Positions 41,644 through 49,868 of a stretch of DNA of 53,502 nucleotides are shown piece after piece. The position numbers and the translations under genes were made by a program. Origin of the DNA: CAXYVC01 sp964292295 (lineage in GTDB: Bacteria; Acidobacteriota; Holophagae; Holophagales; Holophagaceae); NCBI GenBank assembly GCA_964292295.1, contig CAXYVC010000007.1, positions 1 through 53,502 of the forward strand. Reading direction: 5' to 3'. Below the pieces are notes generated by a model. That model ran no database searches. It had not been told where the DNA came from and was given only the letters and a program-made list of their open reading frames with translations. How positions within the stretch are numbered: position 1 is the stretch's first letter; each line of letters begins with the position of its first letter.

Positions 41644-44600
41644 CAGCTGAACCTCTTCTCGTGCTTGTGGAAGCCGCGCATCACCATGTCGGACCATTGG
41701 CGGTCATCCACGCCGATGAACACGGCGCCGCGGTTGTCGACGTGGGTCATGCCCCCCGCAAAGGGCCGCCCTTCAGCCTGGTTCAGGGCCCCCTGCGCCT
41801 GAGCCCGGGCAGCGTAGGAGGCCGCCTGCAGGTGGTAGTCCTGCACCTGCGCCTGGTTGGACTGCAGGTTGGCCTGGAGGTTCGAGCCCATCAGCACGAG
41901 CCCTCGCGCCCAGTCCTTGAAGTCGTGCTCCGGAGCCACCAGCTCCGGGCCGGCCTCGCCCAGGAGGGTGAGCTCCGGCCGGGTGACCAGGCCGCCCACG
42001 GCGCGGGCCTTCACGGTGTTTGTGGCCGTCGCCGCTGCTGCGTTGGCGACCAGCACGGCATTCATGAGGGCCACCAGCCCCGCGGCGATGATGGGACCGA
42101 CGTAGGGGATCCCCGAATGGGCGGCGAAGATCCCTGCCGCGGCCGCCTGCTGTTGGGCGATGGCCTGCGCCTGGGCCGCCTTGGCACTCTTCTCCTGGGC
42201 ATCCCCGAAGATCGCCACGGCGATCTTCCCCACCAGCCACTGGGCGGCCATCTGGGCCAGCGCCCGCACCACGGTGCTGCTAATGCCCTTCCAGAGGGCC
42301 GTGAACCGCTGGCCCCAGGTCATGCCGCGCTTGGTGAGGCTCTCGAAGAAGTTGGCGAAGCTGTCCTGGACGCCCCCCAGCACAGAGAGGGTGGCGTTCT
42401 TCCAGTTCTGGAAGGTGTTCAGGGACTTGGCGGCGAACTCCTGGCCGCCCTCCTTTGCCCCCTCCCACCCGGTTCCGCCCACGTGCTCCTGGCGGGCGAC
42501 CTGGGCCGAAGCCGTGGCCTTCGTGCCACCGGCCGCCTTCCAGCGCCCCAGCACTTCCAGCTTCTCGAAGTCCGTCAGGGCGCGGCCCTTCTCCTGGGCT
42601 AGACGGGACATCTCCTCCCGCAGCAGGCGCACGTCCTCCCGCACCTGGTCCAGGCGGGCCTGCGCCTTGGCGGCATCCTCGGCCCGGAGGATCGCCTCGT
42701 CCGTCAGGAAGGGAGCCTGCCCCTCCAGGCGCAGCTTGGCATTCTGCTGCCGGATGTCCGCATAGGTCTTCTCGATGGCCGCGTAGCGCCGGGCCAGAGC
42801 GCCCTCCTCCGAGGCCGTGAGCTTGCTCTGCAGCTCCTCCTGGAGCTTCAGGCGCTCGGTGGCGTATTTCTCCTCCACCAGGGTCATGCGCTCGACGGCC
42901 GCGGTGCGCTCCGCCGTCTCCAGGCGGTCGTACTGGGCCTGGGTGAGATTCCCGGCCTTCAGCTTCTCCTGGAAGCCCGCCAGCTTTCGGTCGCGGTCCG
43001 CACGGATGGCCTCGATCTCCGCCGCCTCCTGCTCCTCCAGGGTGACCCGGCGCATGGACGCCGCCTCCAGGGCCCGGATCTCCGCCTCCACCTCGGCATC
43101 CGTGATGCGGTGGACCTTCTTGTGCTGCTTGTCCGTGTCCTTCCCGGAAGGGAGAGGAGCCGCTGGCGCACTCAGCTGGTCGAGGTCCTTCTGCCACTTC
43201 TGGAGCTGGCCCAAGAGCTTCTGCAGTTCCTGCGTCTTCCCCTCGGCCGCCACCCGGGCACGCTCCGCCCGGGCGTATCGCGCGCTGGCCGCCGAGGCTT
43301 CACCGAGGGCGCGCTCGTCGGTGCTGGCGTTCTCGGGGGAAAAGGCCTCAGCCAAGCGCTTCTGGCGCAATTCCTCGGCCTGGAGCTGCAGGATCGTCGC
43401 CTTGGCGTCGCGGATTTTGGCGTTGGTTTGGTTGATCTGATATTCCGTCGCCTTTTTGAGGGCGTCCGTGCTGAGCAGGTAGTTTTCGCCTTCTTTCTTA
43501 ATAAAGTTGTTGAGTTCCGGGTAAATAATCAGCATCTGCTGCGCCAGGGTGTTCAGTTGCTCCTGGGCCCGCTTCTTTTCGTCCATGCTGGCCTTGCTGT
43601 CCTTCAGCACCCGGTTCAGCTCCCGGATGTCCCCCGTCAGCCCCTCATACTTCTGGCGGCTGCGTTCGGCCTGCTCGGCGGCCTCCAGGGCCTTGGCGGT
43701 GGCGCTCTTGGCGGAGCCGCCCCAGGCCACCCAGGCCCCCACGCCCACGGTGAGCAGCAGGGTGATCCAGCCGAGGGGGCCGCCCAGGGCCTTGGTGGCG
43801 GCGGAGGCCAAGCCTGCCGTCCGCCCTCCGGCGGCGACGGCCTCGGCCTTGGCCAGCCCCGCCTGGGCGGTGAGCAGGGATTGGCGGGCCTCTGCCGCCG
43901 CTGCGGCTGTGAGCTCGCCAGCTGCGAGGCTCGCTTGGTTCATGGCGAGCTTGGATGCAACCAGGGTCTGGGCCTGGCGCACCTGGGCCAGGGCGCTCTG
44001 GTTGGTCTGGTAGGTGAGGCCTGCTTCTGCCAGGGCACTTTCGATGACAGCGACCCTACTCGTTTGGAGTTCGCGAATGATCCCCTGCTTGGCCTTGACC
44101 CACTCCAGGAGACTGCCCACCACCTTCATGCCGAGGAAGACGCCGTAGGCCGCCGCCAGACCGAGCACCTCGTGGCGACAGGTCCACAGCACGGAGGTCA
44201 GGGTCTTGGTGAGGTGGATGGTGTTGGCCAGGTAGCCCCCCAGTTCCCGGGGCACGCCGTTCTCGGCGGCGCCCTTCAGAGAGGTGGCCAGGTCGCCCAT
44301 GTCTTTGCTGGCCTGCTGGAGCGCACCGCCGTTGCCGATGGCCACCAGCAGGTCCGTGAAGGCGGTCTTCAGGCGGGTGAGGTGGGCGGTAGGGCCCACG
44401 CCGGCCGCGGGCGACTGGTCGCCCAGGGTGCGCTGCAGCTCCCGGGCGAACTTGGGCAAAAAGTCGGAGGCGATGACCTGGCCTTGCTCCAACATCTTGT
44501 CCAGCTGGGTGGTGGTGACCCCGAGGGCGCGGGCGGAGATGGCCAGGGCGCCCGGCAGGCGCTCCCCCAGCTGGCCCCGCAGCTCTTCGGCGGCGACCTT

Positions 44601-45209
44601 GCCCTTGCTGACCATCTGGGTGATGGACAGGAGGGCACCACTGGTCTCCTCGGCCGAGAGGCCCATGACCGTGGCGGCGCTGGCCACGGCGCGGAAGATC
44701 TCCTGCGTCTCGCGGCCCTCCAGCCGGGTGCCCCGGGTGGCGGCGGCCAGTTTCGCGTAGGCCTGGGCCGTGCTCATCAGCTCCAGGCCCAGCTCCTGGC
44801 TGGTGCGGCGCACCCAGACCATGGCGGCCGCGCCGTCCCCCGTGGCGTACTGCAGGGTGCGCTGGGCCTTTTCCAGGTCCATGGTGGTGGTGAGCACCTG
44901 TTCCATGAAGCCCTTCAGGCTTCGCAGGGTCGCCGTGGCGGTGGCCACATGGGCGGCCAGGGCCACGGTCGACCCATCCAGGCTGCGCGCGCTGCCCTCC
45001 AGGGCTCGGGCGCTGCGGGTGGTCTCCTGGAGGCCTTCGGAGAGCTTGCGCGTGGACGCGTCCGTCTTGGCCAGGGCGGTCTGCCCCTCCCGGGCGCCGC
45101 CCGTGACGGCCGTCTCCAGCCGTCCGAACTGCTCCACCATTCGGCTGACGCCATCCGCCACTCGGCGGAGGTCCAGGCTGAATTGGAGGGTAACTTCGTT
45201 GCCGTTCAT
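41643..45209 (-). CDS. Tail tape measure protein
   Basis: 1188 residues. N-terminal long helical and coiled-coil part (TDASTRKLSEGLQETTRSARALEGSARSL), a phage tape-measure-type domain (ETSGALLSITQMVSKGKVAAEELRGQLGERLPGALAISARALG, residues about 190-235), hydrophobic segments at about 350-372 and 490-510, a Lys/Glu coiled coil, and a C-terminal Ala-rich hydrophobic region. It sets the tail length. ATG 45209 follows the family pattern; no ribosome site is seen, and the upstream 690 bp are occupied by a foreign cassette. Confidence 0.92.
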   Translation of the reverse strand: MNGNEVTLQFSLDLRRVADGVSRMVEQFGRLETAVTGGAREGQTALAKTDASTRKLSEGLQETTRSARALEGSARSLDGSTVALAAHVATATATLRSLKGFMEQVLTTTMDLEKAQRTLQYATGDGAAAMVWVRRTSQELGLELMSTAQAYAKLAAATRGTRLEGRETQEIFRAVASAATVMGLSAEETSGALLSITQMVSKGKVAAEELRGQLGERLPGALAISARALGVTTTQLDKMLEQGQVIASDFLPKFARELQRTLGDQSPAAGVGPTAHLTRLKTAFTDLLVAIGNGGALQQASKDMGDLATSLKGAAENGVPRELGGYLANTIHLTKTLTSVLWTCRHEVLGLAAAYGVFLGMKVVGSLLEWVKAKQGIIRELQTSRVAVIESALAEAGLTYQTNQSALAQVRQAQTLVASKLAMNQASLAAGELTAAAAAEARQSLLTAQAGLAKAEAVAAGGRTAGLASAATKALGGPLGWITLLLTVGVGAWVAWGGSAKSATAKALEAAEQAERSRQKYEGLTGDIRELNRVLKDSKASMDEKKRAQEQLNTLAQQMLIIYPELNNFIKKEGENYLLSTDALKKATEYQINQTNAKIRDAKATILQLQAEELRQKRLAEAFSPENASTDERALGEASAASARYARAERARVAAEGKTQELQKLLGQLQKWQKDLDQLSAPAAPLPSGKDTDKQHKKVHRITDAEVEAEIRALEAASMRRVTLEEQEAAEIEAIRADRDRKLAGFQEKLKAGNLTQAQYDRLETAERTAAVERMTLVEEKYATERLKLQEELQSKLTASEEGALARRYAAIEKTYADIRQQNAKLRLEGQAPFLTDEAILRAEDAAKAQARLDQVREDVRLLREEMSRLAQEKGRALTDFEKLEVLGRWKAAGGTKATASAQVARQEHVGGTGWEGAKEGGQEFAAKSLNTFQNWKNATLSVLGGVQDSFANFFESLTKRGMTWGQRFTALWKGISSTVVRALAQMAAQWLVGKIAVAIFGDAQEKSAKAAQAQAIAQQQAAAAGIFAAHSGIPYVGPIIAAGLVALMNAVLVANAAAATATNTVKARAVGGLVTRPELTLLGEAGPELVAPEHDFKDWARGLVLMGSNLQANLQSNQAQVQDYHLQAASYAARAQAQGALNQAEGRPFAGGMTHVDNRGAVFIGVDDRQWSDMVMRGFHKHEKRFS

Positions 45210-45259
45210 GGCGCGCACTCAGAAAAAGGCGTAACGTATGGGACGTTCAAGGAGTGGTT

Positions 45260-45418
45260 ATGGCTTGGGGACTCTTCGCCTTGGCATGTGTGATCGTCCT
45301 GATCCATCTGAAGACCCGAGGTCCCTCGGCCAAGGAACAGCTGGAAGACCTGAAAGCCAAAAACCAGAAGGCCCGGGAAGACTTCGAGGCCCGATTCGGG
45401 CGAAAGCCGTCGTTCTGA
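45260..45418 (+). CDS. Small membrane protein, copy A (prophage moron)
   Basis: 52 residues: one N-terminal membrane span (MAWGLFALACVIVLIHL) and a charged Lys/Glu-rich helix (AKEQLEDLKAKNQKAREDFE) in the cytoplasm or periplasm. AAGGAG lies 5 nt before the ATG. On the strand opposite to all virion genes, so it needs its own promoter and can be expressed in the lysogen. Near identical to copy B over its first 28 residues. Superinfection exclusion or another lysogenic-conversion role is plausible but unproven. Confidence 0.65.
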   Translation: MAWGLFALACVIVLIHLKTRGPSAKEQLEDLKAKNQKAREDFEARFGRKPSF

Positions 45419-45508
45419 GAACTCAGTGGGCTGGCTGCTGGTCCTTCCGCCGGACTGCAAGCCGCACTCAGAAAAAGGCGTAACGTATAGGGCGTTCAAG
45501 GAATGGTT

Positions 45509-45694
45509 ATGGCTTGGGGACTCTTCGCCTTGGCATGTGTGATCGTCCTGATCCATCTGAAGACCCGAGGTCCCTCCGCCAAGGAGCAGCTGGACCGGAC
45601 GCTGGATGAGGGGCGGAAAAAGGCCGAGGAGTTCGAAGCCACCTACCGGGCCATTCACGGGCATCCTCCTGCGACGAATCCTTTTAGGCAGTGA
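45509..45694 (+). CDS. Small membrane protein, copy B (prophage moron)
   Basis: 61 residues with the same membrane span as copy A and the shared KTRGPSAKEQL motif; its C-terminal half differs (DEGRKKAEEFEATYRAIHGH). ATG 45509 is preferred (AAGGA upstream); an ATG two codons earlier is possible. The sequence diverges after about residue 29, showing that the duplicate has been selected or recombined since. Confidence 0.65.
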   Translation: MAWGLFALACVIVLIHLKTRGPSAKEQLDRTLDEGRKKAEEFEATYRAIHGHPPATNPFRQ

Positions 45695-45696
45695 CA

Positions 45697-45900
45697 ATGG
45701 GCTGGCTTCTGGTCTTCCTGATTGCGGGCGCCGTGCTGGCCTACCTGGGGATGAAGAACAGCGCCAAGAAGAGCCAGCAGCAGAGAGATGAGATCCATGC
45801 ACGCATGGCCCAACGTCAGGCTGAGTCCGACCGCATTCGGGCGATCCTCACCCGCAACGCCCCACCCCCGTTGATCCTTCCGCCGGACTGCAAGCGCTAG
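45697..45900 (+). CDS. Small membrane protein with charged tail (prophage moron)
   Basis: 67 residues: N-terminal span MGWLLVFLIAGAVLAYLGM, then a charged Gln/Arg/Glu-rich helix and a Pro-rich end. The ATG is 2 nt past the copy B stop; a GTG at 45691 would overlap it. Remains of a second copy (start and end, with an internal deletion) lie at about 45424-45462. Its TAG overlaps the stop of the convergent tail chaperone in a shared CTAG. Confidence 0.6.
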   Translation: MGWLLVFLIAGAVLAYLGMKNSAKKSQQQRDEIHARMAQRQAESDRIRAILTRNAPPPLILPPDCKR

Positions 45901-46205
45901 TCCTCATCCAGCTCCGGCGCGGGCGGCGGGGTGCCGCCCCAGGCGAAGGCGGGCAGCATGGCGGCCCAGGACTGCAGCGCCTGCGCGTAGGCTGCGTGGC
46001 GCCGCTCCCGGAGGTGATCCTCGGCGTAGGCCAGGGCCTCCAGGGCCGGAAGCCGGGCCGCCTGGGCCCAGCCTCCGGCCATGGGCGCTACGAGTCTGCG
46101 GAGCGGGAAGCGGCCTCCGGGCTGCTGGGACCGCCTGCCGCCCCCTCCTCCCCTGCCGCCTCCGAAGAGGCGGGGGAAGGCGAGACGGAGAGCCCCAGCC
46201 GCTCG
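45897..46205 (-). CDS. Tail assembly chaperone, -1 frameshift extension (T part)
   Basis: 102 codons in the -1 frame relative to the upstream gene, open without a stop from the slip site to TAG 45897. Contains LPALEALAYAEDHLRERRHAA, a helix like that of lambda gpT-type extensions, and a Pro-rich end. The product of the slip would be 133 + 102 = 235 residues. It could also be reached by a weak internal ATG at 46082 (61 codons), but no ribosome site is seen there. Confidence 0.65.
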   Translation of the reverse strand, partial: RAAGALRLAFPRLFGGGRGGGGGRRSQQPGGRFPLRRLVAPMAGGWAQAARLPALEALAYAEDHLRERRHAAYAQALQSWAAMLPAFAWGGTPPPAPELDED

Positions 46206-46603
46206 AAAAAACCGAAGACCTCCAGCAGGCTGTCCACCATGGGCAGGCGGGCGGCAGCGGCCTCCAGCTCCCGCTGTTTGGCCAGGGACCCTTCGGCCTC
46301 CAGCAGGTCGTCGTCGCTGGACCGTCCCACGGCCACCAGGCGCCGGAGCAGATGAACCTGGCCAGCCTTCCCGAGGGTCTTCAACAGGGGCAGCAGCTTG
46401 GGCACCAGGGTGGCCAGGTTGCCGGTCATGCGCCCGGTGCGGATCTCGGCAAGGACGCCCTCGGCGGTCGCGGAGGCGTCCGTGCCCCCCTTCGGGTCGA
46501 AGAGCACGGCCATGACCTCGAAGAGAGGCGCCAGGTCCAGATCCGCCAGGATCGGCATGGCGTGCTCCAGCTGGCAGGTGGAGATGGGGCGGGTGGTGGT
46601 CAT
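46088..46603 (-). CDS. Tail assembly chaperone (G part)
   Basis: 171 residues, acidic, with helices such as VLAEIRTGRMTGNLATLVPKLLPLLKTLG and a low-complexity Ser/Ala/Glu/Gly tail. Lies between the tail tube and the tape measure, where siphophages encode gpG/gpGT chaperones that hold the tape measure unfolded. AAGGGG precedes ATG 46603. The last 38 codons follow the slip site and would be read only by unshifted ribosomes. Confidence 0.7.
   Translation of the reverse strand: MTTTRPISTCQLEHAMPILADLDLAPLFEVMAVLFDPKGGTDASATAEGVLAEIRTGRMTGNLATLVPKLLPLLKTLGKAGQVHLLRRLVAVGRSSDDDLLEAEGSLAKQRELEAAAARLPMVDSLLEVFGFFERLGLSVSPSPASSEAAGEEGAAGGPSSPEAASRSADS
46205..46211 (-). promoter_or_regulatory. Candidate -1 ribosomal frameshift site T TTT TTC
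   Basis: Heptamer TTTTTTC on the minus strand, with zero-frame codons TTT and TTC preceded by T, the X XXY YYZ pattern. Six Ts are rare in this GC-rich DNA. A short GC hairpin can form a few nt downstream (GAGC...GCTC). The -1 frame is open from here to 45897. Confidence 0.7.
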
Positions 46604-46607
46604 CGGG

Positions 46608-47267
46608 CTACCCCTTCAGCTCGGTGACGTAGTCCTCCAGCCACTTCACGCCCTGGCCGGTGTCGGGATCGGGCAGCAGGTCGAAGGGCTCGCACATGAA
46701 CTTGGCCTTGGCCTCCCGGGGCTTGTTGTAGTTGTGCTCAATGTCGCCATCCACGCTGGGAGCGGCGTTGAGCAGCAGCACGTGCCGGAAGGTGCCGGGC
46801 AGCTTGCCGGGGAAGCGGTAGAGCACCATGAGGTTCACCACGGCCCGCTGGCCGCCGCCCAGGAAGGTCTCGCGGCCGTCCTGCGTGGCGCTCTTGGCCA
46901 GGGTGAGGATGTGGGCGGCGGAAGCGGAGAGCAGGTCCGCCAGGTGCTTGGGATCCATGTCCGGCACGGTCAGCTCGGCCTCGAAGCCGAGGCTCTCCCG
47001 GCCGAGGGTGATCTTGTCGCCCGTGCAGAGGGTGGTCTCGATGTTCTTGGAGTCCACCTTGGTCTTGAAGCCGTTGCTGGTGGGGATGGTCCAGGGCTTC
47101 TGGGTGGAGAGCAGGGCCCCGCGGATGTCCCCATCCTCGAAGAACTTGCCGAAGAGTTCCTTGACGATGGCCGCGGTGGTGGTGCCGGTCACGGTGGGGG
47201 GCACGGCGGCCACGTAGACCTGGCCTCCGGCGGCCTGGATGGCCTGGCGGTTGAAAGTGGCGCTCAT
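46608..47267 (-). CDS. Major tail tube protein
   Basis: 219 residues, located before the tail chaperones and after the gp37-like gene. Strand-rich with a conserved tube-like segment: KVDSKNIETTLCTGDKITLGRESLGFEAELTVPDMDP, VNLMVLYRFPGKLP and HVLLLNAAPSVDGD. ATG 47267 has AGGAG upstream. No tail sheath gene occurs anywhere nearby, so a non-contractile tail is expected. Confidence 0.75.
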   Translation of the reverse strand: MSATFNRQAIQAAGGQVYVAAVPPTVTGTTTAAIVKELFGKFFEDGDIRGALLSTQKPWTIPTSNGFKTKVDSKNIETTLCTGDKITLGRESLGFEAELTVPDMDPKHLADLLSASAAHILTLAKSATQDGRETFLGGGQRAVVNLMVLYRFPGKLPGTFRHVLLLNAAPSVDGDIEHNYNKPREAKAKFMCEPFDLLPDPDTGQGVKWLEDYVTELKG

Positions 47268-47275
47268 AGGGACTC

Positions 47276-47491
47276 CTACTTGGTCTCAGGGGTGGAAGGG
47301 GTGGAAGGGGAGACGGTCACGCCGGGCAGGCCGGAGAGGTAGGCCAGGAGGCTGGGCGTGGCCTTGGGCAGGGGCAGGGCCGTGCCGCCGCGGAGCGTCA
47401 GGCCCTCCTCGCCGATGTCGGGGTGGTTGGAGGGGTTCAGGCAGAGGGTGTCGCCTCGGCTGCTGGTCACGATGGGATCGGTCTTGGGCAT
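47276..47491 (-). CDS. Small prophage protein upstream of tail tube
   Basis: 71 residues, MPKTDPIVTSSRGDTLCLNP then a Pro/Ser/Thr-rich end (SPSTPSTPETK). Starts 4 nt after the previous gene's stop, in a compact minus-strand run, so it is likely translated. Not recognised. Confidence 0.5.
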   Translation of the reverse strand: MPKTDPIVTSSRGDTLCLNPSNHPDIGEEGLTLRGGTALPLPKATPSLLAYLSGLPGVTVSPSTPSTPETK

Positions 47492-47495
47492 GGGG

Positions 47496-47876
47496 TCATC
47501 CGACGTAGGTGGCGAAGAGTCCCGCCACCACCACGGGGTGGAGGCGTTCGGTTCGCACGGTGTTGGGTTGGAGGGGGGTGGCCTCGGAGAGCCAGGCGCG
47601 GAGGGCGGCCAGCGCATCCATCGCCTGCTGGCGGCGGAGCTGCTGGTCCGACCCGGGCACCACGACGGCGAAGGCCACCTGGTGGCGGTCGCCGCCGGGA
47701 TAGTCCAGGTCGGCGCCCACGCAGGCGATGAGCAGGGTGTTGGTGGTGAAGAGCAGCTGGTCGTCGTCCAGATCCACCTGGGCACCGAGGGCTTCCACCG
47801 TCCAGTCCTTCAGGGCGGGCAGCTGGGCCGCCTTGACCAGGTCGACCAGTTCGGCTTCCAGCTCGGACGGGATCAT
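47496..47876 (-). CDS. Mu gp37-like head-tail connector/terminator
   Basis: 126 residues resembling Mu gp37 (DUF1834) proteins: helix at the N-terminus (ELEAELVDLVKAAQLPAL), then DDDQLLFTTNTLLIACVGA and a beta end. Overlaps the gpG-like gene by 4 nt (ATGA). Location between gpG-like and tail tube genes fits a tail terminator or connector subunit. Assignment from synteny and partial text. Confidence 0.55.
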   Translation of the reverse strand: MIPSELEAELVDLVKAAQLPALKDWTVEALGAQVDLDDDQLLFTTNTLLIACVGADLDYPGGDRHQVAFAVVVPGSDQQLRRQQAMDALAALRAWLSEATPLQPNTVRTERLHPVVVAGLFATYVG

Positions 47877-48466
47877 GGCTCGGCTCCTAGAAGGATCCAG
47901 GCGAGGGCCAGCTCCTGGTAGCGCTCCGGCTCTCCGGGCTGGTAGACCAGGAAGGGCCGGGCGGGCATGCGGATCTGGTAGGCGCCGTGGGTGAAGAGGT
48001 GCTCCACGGCCCGCTTGTGGCCGGCCTTGGCGAAGACGCGCATCTTCGAGGCGTTGCGCATGCGGCTGGGACCGACGGCCAGCTCCTGCTGGCTGAGGAG
48101 GGCGCCGCCGCGCCCCAGGCGGAAACGGGCCTGGATGGTGCCGGGCTGGCGCTGGATGACGCCGCCCTTCTGGTGGATCCGGGCATAGCGGACGACCGTG
48201 CCCAGCACCACGGTGGTCCCGGCGACGCGGGCGGTGATGGAACGGGCCAGGTTGCCCGAGACCATGAGGATCCTGGACTTCCCGAGCCTGGCCTTGCGGC
48301 GGCGGGTGGCGGGACGGAGGGGCGCCCAGGCCGGGCGGCCCTCCGCCTCGAAGTTCTGGTCCACGCTGGCCAGCATGAGGTTGGCGATGTGCCGGAGGAT
48401 CCGGGAGGGGTCCTTGGCGCGGGCCTGCATGGCGGCCAGATCCTTCTGGAGATCCCCGAGAGTCAT
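47873..48466 (-). CDS. Phage virion morphogenesis protein (Mu gpG-like)
   Basis: 197 residues of the PF05069 type: LGDLQKDLAAMQARAKDP, then MLASVDQNFEAEGRPAWAPLRPATRRRKAR (the conserved ...F..EG.PW..L...T...R pattern), ILMVSGNLARSI, VVRYARIHQKGGVI, and a C-terminal MPARPFLVY. Needed for head-tail joining in Mu. ATG 48466 overlaps the preceding gene's stop (ATGA). Confidence 0.85.
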   Translation of the reverse strand: MTLGDLQKDLAAMQARAKDPSRILRHIANLMLASVDQNFEAEGRPAWAPLRPATRRRKARLGKSRILMVSGNLARSITARVAGTTVVLGTVVRYARIHQKGGVIQRQPGTIQARFRLGRGGALLSQQELAVGPSRMRNASKMRVFAKAGHKRAVEHLFTHGAYQIRMPARPFLVYQPGEPERYQELALAWILLGAEP

Positions 48467-48894
48467 GGCCGCCCCCCGAAGGCGCCGTCCAGGCGGGAGC
48501 CTGGGTCCAGCACCTCGATGCGGTGGGCCGGGGTGGCGCGCTCGGCGAGGCCGGGGATGGCGATCTCTCCGGAGGCCATGCGATCCAGGAGGGACCGGGA
48601 CCGCTTGATGCGGCTGTCCCAGCCCTCGGGGATCTTGGCGGCCATGCCCTTCTGGCGCAGGTAGAGCGCCTCCACGGCCAGGTCCAGGCCCACCTCCCGG
48701 AGCAGCCCCGCCGGAGTGTCCGGCAGGGGCCGCCCGGAGAGCACGCCCCGGATCTCCGCCTCCGCCCGGTCCAGCACGCCCTGGAGCACCCCTTCGTCCG
48801 CGTCCTGGGCGCTGCCCGACCCCGTGGAGAGGACGACCAGCTCGGCCTTGGACAGACGGGCGGCCAGGTCGGAGGGCTGGAACCAGGCGGCCAT
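48463..48894 (-). CDS. Mu gp36-like (DUF1320) head-tail connector
   Basis: 143 residues. Helical, with EAEIRGVLSGRPLPDTPAGLLREVGLDLAVEALYLRQKG, the DUF1320 pattern of an all-helical connector ring subunit (HK97 gp6-like). Starts 2 nt past the capsid gene stop; overlaps the gpG-like gene by 4 nt. Confidence 0.75.
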   Translation of the reverse strand: MAAWFQPSDLAARLSKAELVVLSTGSGSAQDADEGVLQGVLDRAEAEIRGVLSGRPLPDTPAGLLREVGLDLAVEALYLRQKGMAAKIPEGWDSRIKRSRSLLDRMASGEIAIPGLAERATPAHRIEVLDPGSRLDGAFGGRP

Positions 48895-48896
48895 CG

Positions 48897-49859
48897 CTAA
48901 GCCAGGACGCCGGAGAGGCCGCGGCCGAGGTCGGCACCGACCCGCTTCATGTCGTAGGAGGCACCCAGGGAGATGACCGTGCCGCCGGAATTTCCGATCT
49001 CCGGATCCTCCCAGAGGCGCACCAGGCGGCCCCGCTCGTTGGCGGCGTAGACCTGGGTGGCGGTCTTCGGGCCATCGGAAGCGTAGAGTTCGCTGCCCTC
49101 CAGCTCGAAGATGGCGCCAAAGGTCGCGTCGGCCTCGCTCAGCTCGTCCTGGGGGGCGCGGTAGCAGAGGAAGACCTCGTCGCCCCAGAGGTAGTCGTAG
49201 ACCGCCGTGCGGCCCTTGGGGGTCGTGATGCCCTTCATTTCGGGCACCAGGATCTGCTTGACCTCGAAGATCTCCGCCAGGTGCTCCTTGCTCAGGCTCC
49301 CGGCGGCTCCGGTATTCCGCAGGGCCAGCAGCTTGGGGTGATACTGCAGGCGGTCCAGCACGCGGCGGCCGAGGACCAGCGTGTTGGAGCCCATGAGGAT
49401 CTTCTGGCGCAGGGTCTTGATGTCCTTGACCGGATCGGAGGCGTCGTCGTTCCAGGTCTTGGTCACGGCGTCGTGGGCGAAACCGGCCACCAGGGCGGCG
49501 GCATCGGCCTCCACGTCCATGTCCAGCTTGCCCTGAAGGGTCTGGACGGCCCGGTTGATGCGGTTCACCTGGAAGGGACTGAGGCTCTGGATGCCGAAGG
49601 GGACCTCCTGCTTGAGCCCCCAGTCCTTGCAGGCGTAGTTGTCGCTGGCCTCGCCTTCGGTGATGGACTTGGGCTTTGCCGTGCGGGCCATCTTGCCGGA
49701 CTCGCGGCGGAAGGCGGCCTCCTTGTCGAAGACGGTGTAGGTGCCGCCCCGGAGGGAGACGGGAATGCGGTTGAGCAGGCGGCGCGCGATGCCGTCCTCG
49801 TTGCGGTAGGCGATGGCCACGTTGGGCAGGTGGCCGAGGATCTGCTGGATGGTCAGCAT
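48897..49859 (-). CDS. Major capsid protein
   Basis: 320 residues, most abundant head subunit by position: after protease/scaffold and decoration genes and before connectors. HK97-like fold is suggested by the long N-arm (residues 1-90), NRINRAVQTLQGKLDMDVEADAAALV (spine helix) and the C-terminal VRLWEDPEIGNSGGTVISLGASYDMKRV, an A-domain-like end. AAGGAGC 5 nt before ATG 49859. Not a gpT of the classical Mu family as far as I can tell. Confidence 0.78.
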   Translation of the reverse strand: MLTIQQILGHLPNVAIAYRNEDGIARRLLNRIPVSLRGGTYTVFDKEAAFRRESGKMARTAKPKSITEGEASDNYACKDWGLKQEVPFGIQSLSPFQVNRINRAVQTLQGKLDMDVEADAAALVAGFAHDAVTKTWNDDASDPVKDIKTLRQKILMGSNTLVLGRRVLDRLQYHPKLLALRNTGAAGSLSKEHLAEIFEVKQILVPEMKGITTPKGRTAVYDYLWGDEVFLCYRAPQDELSEADATFGAIFELEGSELYASDGPKTATQVYAANERGRLVRLWEDPEIGNSGGTVISLGASYDMKRVGADLGRGLSGVLA

Positions 49860-49868
49860 GGGGGCTCC

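Larger units (their letters stand above)
45214..45900. repeat. Imperfect tandem duplication of a two-gene plus-strand cassette
   Basis: Unit A (45214-45462) and unit B (45463-about 45895) share the 5' stretch starting CGCACTCAGAAAAAGGCGTA, offset by 249 bp, plus most of the first small gene and the 20-bp end CCTTCCGCCGGACTGCAAGC. Unit A has lost about 160 bp from the inside of the second gene; unit B is intact. Confidence 0.9.
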
